Source of the DNA: Rhodobacteraceae bacterium UBA2776
Lineage (GTDB): Bacteria > Pseudomonadota > Alphaproteobacteria > Rhodobacterales > Rhodobacteraceae
NCBI GenBank assembly: GCA_002352425.1
Contig: DEIK01000065.1
Location: 1-15,538 of the forward strand
DNA: 15,538 nucleotides
Direction of reading: 5' to 3'
The notes under the pieces were generated by a model. That model was not told the origin of the DNA, did no database searches, and saw nothing but the letters and a program-made list of their open reading frames with translations. The stretch's first letter is position 1. Each line of letters begins with the position of its first letter. The position numbers and the translations under genes are program-made. Positions 1 through 7,473 of the stretch are shown here, piece after piece.

Positions 1-519
1 ATAGAAGCCGTAGAAATCCTCGCCGCCCAAAAAGGCTGTTTTTCCCTCGATCCACGTATTGCCACCTTGCGGGATACCGACATCCAGTGTTTTGATGTCG
101 CTGCCCCACATTAGATCGCCAAACCCTTCCATGAAATAGGCCAGACCAATGGTCGCCATAAACAGAAAGATCGGATCCTGATTGACCAGATGCTTCAATA
201 TCAATCGTTCAACCAGAACCGCAAAGATAAACATAACACCCGCCGCCAGCAATATCGCCAGTAATGCGGGCAAATGCCAGCCAAAGTGATGCACATTCGT
301 GCCAAACATCGCGTTAATCAGATGCGAAAACGGCACTTGTCCGGTTTGTATACCCACCAGCGACATGGCTGCAAACAGCGCCATAACCCCTTGGGCATAA
401 TTGAAAACACCTGATGATTTGTAAATCAGCACAAAGCCAAGCGCCACGAGGGAATACATCACCCCAGTCATCAGACCATTCAGGAAAACCTCGGCCCCGT
501 AATAAAAACCAGCTGACAT
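1..519 (-). CDS. Branched-chain amino acid-type ABC transporter permease (LivH family), 3' end beyond the window
   Basis: First 173 codons of an inner-membrane permease; the frame is open to the left edge. The N-terminus (MSAGFYYGAEVFLNGLMTG) leads into a hydrophobic first helix and then the stretch GVMYSLVALGFVLIYKSSG with NYAQG, the usual opening of LivH-type permeases. Further hydrophobic segments follow (LPALLAILLAAGVMFIFAVL and IFLFMATIGLAYFMEG), which fits a polytopic protein. Family knowledge: LivH pairs with LivM to form the channel of a hydrophobic-amino-acid importer driven by LivG and LivF. The start ATG lies 36 bases after the stop of the LivG-like ATPase gene, with a G-rich stretch upstream as a possible ribosome site, so the two are almost certainly one operon. 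The missing C-terminus and partner genes should lie to the left. The name livH is not given because the substrate may not be an amino acid: an acyl-CoA ligase leads the operon. Confidence 0.9.
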   Translation of the reverse strand, partial: MSAGFYYGAEVFLNGLMTGVMYSLVALGFVLIYKSSGVFNYAQGVMALFAAMSLVGIQTGQVPFSHLINAMFGTNVHHFGWHLPALLAILLAAGVMFIFAVLVERLILKHLVNQDPIFLFMATIGLAYFMEGFGDLMWGSDIKTLDVGIPQGGNTWIEGKTAFLGGEDFYGFY

Positions 520-555
520 TATGCGCACCCCCGCAAAATTATATCCATGCGAAAA

Positions 556-1386
556 TTAATCATTGCTCACCCCCAAATATGCGTCAATCACGTCCTGATT
601 GGCCAGCACTTCGGCAGGTGTGCCGTCGCCGATCTTTTTGCCGTAATCCATCACCACCACGCGGTCGGAGATGTCCATCACCACGCCCATGTCATGTTCA
701 ATCAGGGCGATTGTGGTGCCAAATTCGTCGTTCACATCCAGAATAAAGCGGCTCATGTCCTCTTTCTCCTCGACGTTCATCCCCGCCATAGGTTCATCCA
801 GCAGCAGCAACTTGGGTTCAGACGCCAAGGCGCGACCCAGCTCAACCCGCTTTTGCATCCCATAAGGCAAGCGCCCAACCGGAGTTTTACGGATCGCCTG
901 AATTTCCAGAAAATCAATGATTTCCTCAACCCTCTGGCGATGTTCTTCTTCCTCGCGGGCCGCTTTGCCCCACCAGATCGCCTGCGACAACATCCCTGCG
1001 TTCATCTTGGTCATCCGACCTGTCATAATATTGTCCAGCGTGCTCATGCCTTTAAACAAGGCGATGTTCTGAAACGTCCGCGCGATGCCTTGTTCCGCCA
1101 CTTGATAAGGGTGCATCGGGGGGCGCTTGGATCCGTGGAACCAGACTTCACCCTCCTGCGGGTTATAAAACCCAGAGATCACGTTCAACATTGACGACTT
1201 ACCAGCCCCGTTCGGGCCGATGATGGCGCGAATTTCGCCCTCATGGATATCAAAGCTGATATTTTCAATCGCCACCACGCCACCAAAACGCAGAGTGATT
1301 TTTTTCATCTCCATCATGGTGTCGCCGATTTTGCGGCCATCCTCAGTGGTGTAGCCCACGGTGGAGTTATCGGTCATTTCATTCAT
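556..1386 (-). CDS. ABC transporter ATP-binding protein, LivG type
   Basis: A 276-residue cytoplasmic ATPase that would power uptake through the neighbouring LivH-like permease. Visible motifs are Walker A GPNGAGKS (57-64), Q-loop TFQN (Q106), a degenerate signature LPYGMQKRVELGRAL (173-187) in place of LSGGQ, Walker B LLLLDEP (193-199) and the H-loop histidine in IEHDMG (H231). The degenerate signature starting LPYG is normal for LivG. The N-terminus carries about 25 extra residues before the first strand (KKITLRFGG), so a later start at Met4 or at the Met-Met pair around 24 is possible. The first ATG overlaps the stop of the upstream acyl-CoA ligase as ATGA (1386-1383), which argues for translational coupling and for the start used here. 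Family membership is secure; the transported substrate is unknown. Confidence 0.93.
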   Translation of the reverse strand: MNEMTDNSTVGYTTEDGRKIGDTMMEMKKITLRFGGVVAIENISFDIHEGEIRAIIGPNGAGKSSMLNVISGFYNPQEGEVWFHGSKRPPMHPYQVAEQGIARTFQNIALFKGMSTLDNIMTGRMTKMNAGMLSQAIWWGKAAREEEEHRQRVEEIIDFLEIQAIRKTPVGRLPYGMQKRVELGRALASEPKLLLLDEPMAGMNVEEKEDMSRFILDVNDEFGTTIALIEHDMGVVMDISDRVVVMDYGKKIGDGTPAEVLANQDVIDAYLGVSND

Positions 1387-3344
1387 TCTGCCGCCACCTT
1401 CTGATTGACCGGAACAACCGGCACATCGCGGATTTCCAATGTGGCCGAGATCGAGCCTTTGCGGCCGTCCTCATACGTCACTTCGGTTTCGGTATAGATT
1501 TCGGATTTGCCGGAATAAAGCGCATCAATCAAGTCGGCATATTTCTCGCCAATGATCTTGCGGCGCACTTTGCGGGTCCGCGTCAATTCACCGTCATCCG
1601 CATCCAGTTCTTTATGCAAAATCAGGAACCTGTTAATCTGGCAACCCGACAACATTTCGTCCTGCGCCACTGATTTATTCACCTCTTCGAGATGCTCTGC
1701 GATGGCGCTGTAAACCTCCGGATGCCCCGCCAATTCCTGATAAGAGGCATACGCGACATTGTTACGTTCGGCCCAGCTGCCAACCGCCGTCAGGTCAATG
1801 TTTACGAACGCTGTACACATATCGCGGCCAGCGCCAAACACCACAACTTCCAGAATATCTGGAAAGAACTTCAGTTTGTTTTCAACGAACTTGGGCGCGA
1901 ACATGCCGCCGTCGGCCATTTTGCCCACGTCTTTAGCGCGGTCGATAATCCGCAATTGACCCGTGTCTTTTTCAAAGTAACCAGCATCACCTGTGGCAAC
2001 CCAGCCCTCGGCATCCTTGGTATCTGCGGTGCTTTCAGGGTTGTTGTAATACTCCACGAACACGCCGGGCGAACGGTAATAAACCTCGCCATTATCGCGG
2101 ATGACAACCTCGACACCCGGAGAAGGCACGCCCACAGTATCCGAACGAACATCGCTATCGGGTTGTTGCGTGATATAAACAGTCGCTTCGGTTTGACCGT
2201 ACAGCTGTTTCAGGTTGATCCCCAGCGAGCGGTAAAATTCGAACAACTCAGGTCCGATTGCCTCGCCGGCGGTGTAACCCACCCGCACACGACTAAGACC
2301 CAGTGTATTTTTCAGCGGCCCATAAACGAACAGATTGCCCAGCGCATAACTGATCCGCCCCTTAAGGCCTACGCTTTTACCCGCCAGAATGTCTGGTCCG
2401 TATTTCCGGGCAACGCCCATGAATTTATCAAACAGCCACTTCTTGAAACGGCCAGAATCTTCCATCCGGATCATCACGCTTGTTAGCTGACCCTCAAAAA
2501 ACCGTGGCGGTGCAAAATAATAAGTCGGCCCGATTTCACGCAGATCCGTCATCATCGTCTCGGGGGATTCGGGACAGTTCACACAGAAGCCCGTCCAATA
2601 CGCCTGCCCGATCGAAAAGATAAAATCTCCGACCCATGCCATTGGCAAATAGGCCAACACATCTTCGCCTGGCCCCAAATTGTCAAACTCGCAAGAGCTT
2701 TGTGCCGTTGTGATGATATTACGATTCGACAGCACAACGCCTTTGGGCTTACCTGTCGTGCCCGATGTATAAAGCATCACACAAGTGCTATCCAAATTCA
2801 GACGCTCAATGCGCGCCTTCAATTCTGGCAGAAATTCATCCCGCGCCGCGCGGCCCTGCTCCTGAACATGGGAAAATTCGTGCAGGCGGCGGTGGTCGTA
2901 TTTACGCAAACCCCGTGGGTCAATGTAAACCATGTGCTCGAACTGGTGCAGCTCGTCTTGCACATCAATCACTTTGTCGACCTGCTCCTGATCCTCGGCC
3001 ACAACAAAACGTGCGCCGCAATGGCCCAGAACATAGGCCATCTCTTCTGCGTTCTGCTCTTGATACATAGGGACAGGAATTGCACCCACTGATTGGGCCG
3101 CTGCCATCGCCCAATAGAAATATGGGCGGTTACGACCAATGATGGCCACGAAATCACCCTCATGGATGCCAAGGTTCAAGAAACCCAGCGCAAGTTCTTC
3201 AACTTCTTTGGCCACCTGGCCCCAGTTCCAACGCTGCCAAATACCGTATTCTTTTTCACGATAGGCTGCTTTGTCACCAAACGTTGCCGCATTGCGCGCC
3301 AACAAGGCCGGAATCGATTCCAGAGCCGCGTTTGATTGTGCCAA
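1383..3344 (-). CDS. AMP-binding acyl-CoA synthetase (long-chain fatty acid-CoA ligase-like)
   Basis: An adenylate-forming enzyme of about 653 residues, expected to activate a carboxylic acid with ATP and join it to CoA. Motifs, numbered from the TTG start, are the phosphate loop YTSGTTGKPKG (192-202), A5 YGQTE (382-386), A7 ATGD (450-453) and A8 DR (468-469). The C-terminal lysine-rich part TRTRKVRRKIIGEKY resembles the long-chain/bubblegum branch of the family. The longest frame begins with GTG at 3383, but TTG at 3344 has a strong ribosome site, GGGGAGGA, six bases upstream (3351-3358). That start also leaves the hairpin at 3361-3378 untranslated, so I prefer TTG. The gene leads the operon with the LivG- and LivH-like genes and overlaps the former by ATGA. 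I infer that the ligase activates an acid imported by this transporter. The substrate cannot be read from the sequence. Confidence 0.92.
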   Translation of the reverse strand: MAQSNAALESIPALLARNAATFGDKAAYREKEYGIWQRWNWGQVAKEVEELALGFLNLGIHEGDFVAIIGRNRPYFYWAMAAAQSVGAIPVPMYQEQNAEEMAYVLGHCGARFVVAEDQEQVDKVIDVQDELHQFEHMVYIDPRGLRKYDHRRLHEFSHVQEQGRAARDEFLPELKARIERLNLDSTCVMLYTSGTTGKPKGVVLSNRNIITTAQSSCEFDNLGPGEDVLAYLPMAWVGDFIFSIGQAYWTGFCVNCPESPETMMTDLREIGPTYYFAPPRFFEGQLTSVMIRMEDSGRFKKWLFDKFMGVARKYGPDILAGKSVGLKGRISYALGNLFVYGPLKNTLGLSRVRVGYTAGEAIGPELFEFYRSLGINLKQLYGQTEATVYITQQPDSDVRSDTVGVPSPGVEVVIRDNGEVYYRSPGVFVEYYNNPESTADTKDAEGWVATGDAGYFEKDTGQLRIIDRAKDVGKMADGGMFAPKFVENKLKFFPDILEVVVFGAGRDMCTAFVNIDLTAVGSWAERNNVAYASYQELAGHPEVYSAIAEHLEEVNKSVAQDEMLSGCQINRFLILHKELDADDGELTRTRKVRRKIIGEKYADLIDALYSGKSEIYTETEVTYEDGRKGSISATLEIRDVPVVPVNQKVAAE

Positions 3345-3350
3345 GTCTAA

Positions 3351-3358
3351 TCCTCCCC
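3351..3358 (-). promoter_or_regulatory. Ribosome binding site that favours the TTG start of the acyl-CoA ligase
   Basis: On the minus strand this reads GGGGAGGA, followed by six bases and then TTG at 3344. The upstream GTG at 3383 has no comparable site, so this element decides the start. Confidence 0.6.
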
Positions 3359-3360
3359 AT

Positions 3361-3378
3361 CCGCCGATTTTTCGGCGG
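3361..3378 (-). promoter_or_regulatory. Perfect 7-bp hairpin just upstream of the acyl-CoA ligase ribosome site
   Basis: CCGCCGA and TCGGCGG form a perfect stem with a four-base loop. If translation starts at TTG 3344, the hairpin lies in the leader only two bases from the Shine-Dalgarno sequence, where it could affect ribosome access. If the GTG at 3383 is used instead, it is simply coding sequence. No U-run follows, so it is not an intrinsic terminator. Confidence 0.4.
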
Positions 3379-3535
3379 TCCACCCGTTGTAGGCGATTCT
3401 TTATTCACCCTAATGTGACATGGGTTTCCTGAAGGTCAAATTGTTCGTGACTTTTGCGCAAATCTAACAAATTGTAACAACTCTTTCGTGGATGCGCCTC
3501 AAGTGGTAGCGATAATGCCGAAAGGACCACACCAA

Positions 3536-5440
3536 ATGGGATCATCACAGGCCACAACCGAGAACCTGACGCGCGCCGGATTGAATCTAATCCAGCAGGC
3601 TCTGTCGATCTACGACAGTGATTTGCGCTGTGTCCGGGTCAACCGACCCTTTAAGGAAATGTTTGATCTACCGGAAAACCTGTGCATCCCGGGGGCATAT
3701 TTTTCCGATACAATCAGGTTTCTGGCGGCTCGTGGCGAATACGGTGAAATCAGCGACGTCGAAGAATTTGTCATATCCCGTGTCGATCAGGCCCGCACTT
3801 TTGAAGCGCATTATATGGAACGGACCCGCGCCAACGGGCACACCATTTCGGTCGAAGGCAGCCCTCTGCCCGAAGGCGGCTGGGTCACGGTTTACACCGA
3901 CATTACCGCCATTAAAGATCAAGAAAAACTGCTGCGCGGACGCACCGATGATTTATCTGATCAATTGCTCGACCACACAGAACGCCTGTCGCAATCCAAC
4001 CGCGAACTGGCTGCCACCAACGCCACCCTTGAGGAAACCAAGCGTCAGCTGACCGAGATGGAGGCCCGCGCCCGCGTAACCACCGAGATGATGCCAGCCC
4101 ACATCGCGCATGTGGATGAGGACGGCAACTACACTTATTCCAACCGCCGACTGTCTACGGTGATCCCGTCCCGACCGACCGATATTTTAGGTATGCACAT
4201 CAGCGAGGCACTGGGCAAAAGCGCCTTCGCCTATATCAAACCATATTATGAAAAGGCCCAAAATGGCGAGGTCAGCGTGTTTGAGTTTACCGATGATGAC
4301 TCCCAGCGTCGCGTCCGTGTTGCTTTTAACCCCGATCAGCGTGGTGTTTATATCCTGTCGATGGATGTGACCGAAGAGGCCCAAGCCCGCGCCGCCCTGA
4401 GCCAGACCCATAAACGTGAGTTAGCCGTACAATTGACCAGCGGCTTGGCTCATGACTTTGCCAATCTGCTGACGATCATCTTGGGGATGCAAAGCCGTCT
4501 GTCGCGCATGAATCAAACCGCGGATGCGCAAGAACTGATCAGTGCCACCCAGTCGGCGGCCCATCGCGGCGGCACCCTGTTAAACCGCATCGCCGAAATG
4601 TCCGGCCCGCGCGAAATGCGACCCAAACCTGTAGATTTTTGCCGATTTATGAGTGACCTGATGACGCTGGCCACACCAACATTGCCCAACCAAGTCACCC
4701 TGACGAGCCATTGTGAAGGTATGGAACAACCTGTTTTATTAGACCCTGGATCTTTGCAGGATTCCCTACTGAACTTGGTCTTGAACGCCAAAGACGCCAT
4801 CGGAACGCAAGCTGGTGAAATCACCATCAGCACGAAACCGGTGCGCGACACATGGCTGGAAATCACTGTCGCGGACACCGGTTGCGGCTTTAGTGACGAG
4901 GCACTTGAACACGGGCTTGATCCATTTTTCACCACCAAAGGCGGTGAAGGGTCGGGGCTGGGCCTGTCGATGGTTTACGGCCTGACCAAACTGGTCGGCG
5001 GTGATCTAAAGTTGAACAACTGCACAAAGGGGGCCGTCATTACCCTGCGGCTGCCGTTGCGGTTCACCTCGTTTGAGGCAACCCCTAAACTGGTATTATT
5101 GGTCGAGGATTCGGACGATATCCGCGCCACGGTGCGCGAAATGCTAACCGATATGGGACACCGCGTGATCGAGGCCACTTCCGCCGAAGAAGGTAGCGCA
5201 TTAGCCATGCTAGAAGGTGTCAATTTTGTGCTGTCCGATATCACATTGATAGGCGGCATGACCGGCGTGCAAATGTTCGACACGCTGAAACAAAATGGTT
5301 TAAAGGCCAACGCATGCCTGATGACCTCCTTGCCCGCCAATAATCCCATTCGCAAGGATGCCGCAGCCCGCTATTCGCTGATCCCAAAACCTTTCACTGC
5401 AACCGATCTTGCTGCCTTTATGAAAATGGACCACGCTTAA
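3536..5440 (+). CDS. PAS-domain hybrid sensor histidine kinase with C-terminal receiver domain
   Basis: A signalling kinase of about 634 residues. The frame extends up to GTG 3488 and ATG 3515, but ATG 3536 has AAAGGA nine bases upstream (3521-3526), so I use it. Domains, numbered from 3536, are a PAS domain at about 16-125, a predicted coiled coil at about 130-180 rich in E, L and Q, a second PAS-like domain at about 182-280, a dimerisation/phosphoacceptor helix with GLAHDFANLL (His306), then a HATPase with the N-box NLVLNAKDAI, DTGCGF, and the F/G2 boxes DPFFTTKGGEGSGLGLS. The C-terminal receiver starts LVLLVEDSDD, with likely phosphoacceptor Asp568 (LSDITL) and Lys618 (IPKPF). No transmembrane segment or signal peptide is evident, so it probably senses a cytoplasmic cue. 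The next gene starts directly after its stop and encodes the likely output regulator. The signal is unknown. Confidence 0.9.
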   Translation: MGSSQATTENLTRAGLNLIQQALSIYDSDLRCVRVNRPFKEMFDLPENLCIPGAYFSDTIRFLAARGEYGEISDVEEFVISRVDQARTFEAHYMERTRANGHTISVEGSPLPEGGWVTVYTDITAIKDQEKLLRGRTDDLSDQLLDHTERLSQSNRELAATNATLEETKRQLTEMEARARVTTEMMPAHIAHVDEDGNYTYSNRRLSTVIPSRPTDILGMHISEALGKSAFAYIKPYYEKAQNGEVSVFEFTDDDSQRRVRVAFNPDQRGVYILSMDVTEEAQARAALSQTHKRELAVQLTSGLAHDFANLLTIILGMQSRLSRMNQTADAQELISATQSAAHRGGTLLNRIAEMSGPREMRPKPVDFCRFMSDLMTLATPTLPNQVTLTSHCEGMEQPVLLDPGSLQDSLLNLVLNAKDAIGTQAGEITISTKPVRDTWLEITVADTGCGFSDEALEHGLDPFFTTKGGEGSGLGLSMVYGLTKLVGGDLKLNNCTKGAVITLRLPLRFTSFEATPKLVLLVEDSDDIRATVREMLTDMGHRVIEATSAEEGSALAMLEGVNFVLSDITLIGGMTGVQMFDTLKQNGLKANACLMTSLPANNPIRKDAAARYSLIPKPFTATDLAAFMKMDHA

Positions 5441-6142
5441 ATGACCCAACCACTTGTCACCATTCTGGACGATGAACCCGAAATTCGTCTCATGCTGGCC
5501 GATGCATTACAAGAGGCTGGTTTCAGAACCGCGTCCTTTGCGCGCGCCACCGAATTTGAGGCCTCGCTGAAAACCTCGTCCCCCGATGTGTGCCTCGTTG
5601 ACCTCGGTCTGCCTGACAAAGACGGCCTCGCCTTGGTGCACCGCCTGGCTCTAGAATCTGGTGCTGCGATCATCATCATCTCAGGCCGTGCTCAAGTCCA
5701 GGATCGCGTTACGGGGCTTGAACTTGGCGCGGACGATTACATCATCAAACCCTTTGATCCCGCCGAAGTCGTCGCCCGTGTGCGCGTCCGCCTACGCAAA
5801 CGCCAAACCAGCGACAAGACCGCTAACCAGGCCCAATTCGAGGGTTGGACGGCCCTATTCGACCGCTACATCTTGGTCGATACCAATGGCAATGAGACCC
5901 CCTTCAGCCATGCCGAAGGCGAAGTTCTGCGCCTGTTCCTCGACAACCCCAAACGACTTGTTTCGCGCGCCCATATGCAAGAAACACTCGGCGGCACAGC
6001 TGGCGAAAGCTTCGATCGCGCCATGGACGTGCGCATCTCGCGCCTACGCACCAAGCTCAAAGAAGACCCCAAAAACCCCCGGTTGATTAAAACCATCTAC
6101 GGCGCCGGATACATTTTCCTAGGCGACGTCCACTGGACTTGA
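5441..6142 (+). CDS. OmpR-family response regulator (receiver plus winged helix)
   Basis: A 233-residue DNA-binding response regulator. The receiver spans about residues 1-120, with acidic pocket D10/D11, phosphoacceptor D54 (CLVDLGLPDKDG), switch Ser81 (IIIISGRAQ) and Lys103 (IIKPFDP). The winged-helix output domain covers about 130-230 and ends in the typical run RISRLRTKLKEDP, then IKTIYGAGYIF. Its ATG immediately follows the TAA of the hybrid kinase with no spacer, so the two are translationally coupled and very likely partners. The kinase carries its own receiver, but neither protein shows an HPt domain, so the route of the phosphate from kinase to this regulator is not clear from these two genes. 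The target promoters are unknown; autoregulation or control of the divergent transporter operon is possible but not shown. Confidence 0.93.
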   Translation: MTQPLVTILDDEPEIRLMLADALQEAGFRTASFARATEFEASLKTSSPDVCLVDLGLPDKDGLALVHRLALESGAAIIIISGRAQVQDRVTGLELGADDYIIKPFDPAEVVARVRVRLRKRQTSDKTANQAQFEGWTALFDRYILVDTNGNETPFSHAEGEVLRLFLDNPKRLVSRAHMQETLGGTAGESFDRAMDVRISRLRTKLKEDPKNPRLIKTIYGAGYIFLGDVHWT

Positions 6143-6173
6143 TCCCCTCATTATTCAAAAAGTCCTGGGGGAA

Positions 6174-6203
6174 TTGCCGCAGGCAAGGGGGGCAACAGCC
6201 CCC
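6174..6203. repeat. Tandem hairpins after the two-component operon, Rhodobacterales REP-like element
   Basis: Two hairpins lie back to back: TTGCC-GCA-GGCAA (6174-6186) and GGGGGC-AACA-GCCCCC (6188-6203). The surrounding minus-strand text, with the G-rich hairpin, then TTGCC..GGCAA, then TTCCCCCAGGA and a short T-run, resembles a dispersed intergenic element that I recall from Rhodobacterales genomes. Here it may end transcription of the response regulator gene. No T-run follows on the plus strand, so it is not a canonical terminator in that direction. Confidence 0.5.
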
Positions 6204-6309
6204 ATCCCGAGGGCCAAAGGCACGAGACTTAAAGCGTTGCGTAAGCAACTCCGTTTGATTCCGATTGGAACCCCCCCAGACATCCTCTAGTAAATCCCTT
6301 GAAACATGC

Positions 6310-6314
6310 AGGAG
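6310..6314 (+). promoter_or_regulatory. Ribosome binding site fixing the GTG start of the saccharopine dehydrogenase
   Basis: AGGAG stands eight bases before GTG 6323. The in-frame TTG at 6299 lies upstream of this site and has no ribosome site of its own, so GTG 6323 is the likely start. Confidence 0.7.
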
Positions 6315-6322
6315 AATTAACC

Positions 6323-7378
6323 GTGACACAGCTTTGGATCCGCGCCGAACAACGGGCAAATGAAGAACGCGTTGGATTGACGCCAAAGGGCGCACGCGCT
6401 TTGCTGGATGCAGGCATCAAGGTGACTGTTGAAGAAAGCTCGGTTCGGGCCATCGGCATCCAGGGTTACATTGACGCGGGCTGCGATATCGCGCCGGAAA
6501 ACACATGGCCTGACGCGCCAGAGGATGCGATCATTTTTGGTCTCAAAGAATTGCCCGAAGACGGGACGCCACTTACTCACAAACACATCATGTTCGGCCA
6601 CGCCTACAAAGGGCAACCTTCGGGTCAAATCCTGCTCCAACGTTTCAAAGCTGGTGGCGGCACATTGTACGATCTGGAGTATCTGGTGAACGACGCCGGC
6701 CGCCGCGTCGCAGCCTTTGGATACTGGGCCGGATTCGCCGGCGCCGCCGTTTCGCTAGAATGCTGGGCGGCTCAACAGCACGGCGAAATTTGCGCACCCG
6801 TTGGCGTTTACAAAGGCAAAGACGCCTTGCTGGTCGATCTGCGGGCCACGCTGCAAGCCACCAAAACGACTCGTCCAAACGCAATCGTTATTGGCGCTCT
6901 TGGCCGCGTTGGAACTGGTGCTTCCGATCTTTGCGCCGCAATGGATGTCGACGTTACCAAATGGGACATGCAGGAAACCGCCTCTGGCGGACCCTTTCCC
7001 GAAATCCTGCAGCACGACATTTTCATCAACTGCATTTTGGCCAGCCCCGACACCCCTGTGTTCGTACCAGCCTCCGCCAAAACCGAGCCACGAAACCTAA
7101 GGGTAATCGGCGATGTGGCTTGCGATCCAGACAGCGAATACTCTCCGATCAAAGTTTACGGTCGTACCACCACATGGGGCGAGCCCGCGTTGCGCGTCAA
7201 CGACACTCCGCCGTTGGATGTCACTGCCATCGACAACCTGCCCTCGATGTTGCCGGTCGAAGCCTCGGAAGATTACGCAAGCCAACTGCTGCACAGCCTA
7301 TTGACGCTGAATGACCTAAATTCAGGCGTCTGGGGTCGTGCCAAAGACAGTTTCGACACTCATATGAAAGACATCTAA
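6323..7378 (+). CDS. Saccharopine dehydrogenase (NAD+, L-lysine-forming), LYS1/alanine dehydrogenase-like fold
   Basis: A 351-residue cytoplasmic oxidoreductase that interconverts L-lysine plus 2-oxoglutarate with saccharopine, using NAD(H). The N-terminus MTQLWIRAEQRANEERVGLTP is characteristic of this family. LKELP (Lys75) and FGHAYKGQ (His93) match the spacing of the two catalytic residues known in the yeast enzyme (Lys77, His96). GALGRVGTGASDLC is the nucleotide-binding glycine loop of the second half. The length is slightly below that of fungal LYS1 (about 370). The start is GTG, chosen from the AGGAG at 6310-6314. The next gene encodes a second, unrelated-type saccharopine dehydrogenase, so the pair probably catalyses the first two steps of lysine degradation through saccharopine. 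Bacterial lysine is normally made through diaminopimelate, which makes a biosynthetic role less likely. The direction is inferred. Confidence 0.9.
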   Translation: MTQLWIRAEQRANEERVGLTPKGARALLDAGIKVTVEESSVRAIGIQGYIDAGCDIAPENTWPDAPEDAIIFGLKELPEDGTPLTHKHIMFGHAYKGQPSGQILLQRFKAGGGTLYDLEYLVNDAGRRVAAFGYWAGFAGAAVSLECWAAQQHGEICAPVGVYKGKDALLVDLRATLQATKTTRPNAIVIGALGRVGTGASDLCAAMDVDVTKWDMQETASGGPFPEILQHDIFINCILASPDTPVFVPASAKTEPRNLRVIGDVACDPDSEYSPIKVYGRTTTWGEPALRVNDTPPLDVTAIDNLPSMLPVEASEDYASQLLHSLLTLNDLNSGVWGRAKDSFDTHMKDI

Positions 7379-7460
7379 CAGCAGTTCGTTACATTAGGAG
7401 TTGCGAATCTAATCTCTATTCTGTTGGCTCGATCGTGACTGTCAAATTGATCACTAAACA

Positions 7461-7465
7461 AAGGA
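7461..7465 (+). promoter_or_regulatory. Ribosome binding site for the saccharopine reductase gene
   Basis: AAGGA stands eight bases before ATG 7474 and supports that start over the longer GTG frame at 7435. Confidence 0.6.
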
Positions 7466-7473
7466 ATACGCGA

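Noticed and set aside
547..1194. Plus-strand frame of 215 codons opposite the ABC ATPase
   Set aside because: It is the antisense shadow of a gene with all ABC motifs; histidine-rich, low-complexity translation and no ribosome site.
1692..2486. Plus-strand frame of 264 codons opposite the acyl-CoA ligase
   Set aside because: Antisense shadow of a well-conserved adenylating enzyme; the translation resembles no family I know.
3384..3487. Candidate promoters in the divergent region (TTGTTC/TCTAAC on plus, TTGACC/ACATTA on minus)
   Set aside because: Box matches are poor and alphaproteobacterial promoters are variable, so no call is supportable by eye, although promoters for both directions must lie near here.
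7379..7473. Possible hairpin or separate promoter between the two saccharopine genes
   Set aside because: Only a five-base ATTAG/CTAAT pairing with a long loop and no convincing -35/-10 pair could be found.
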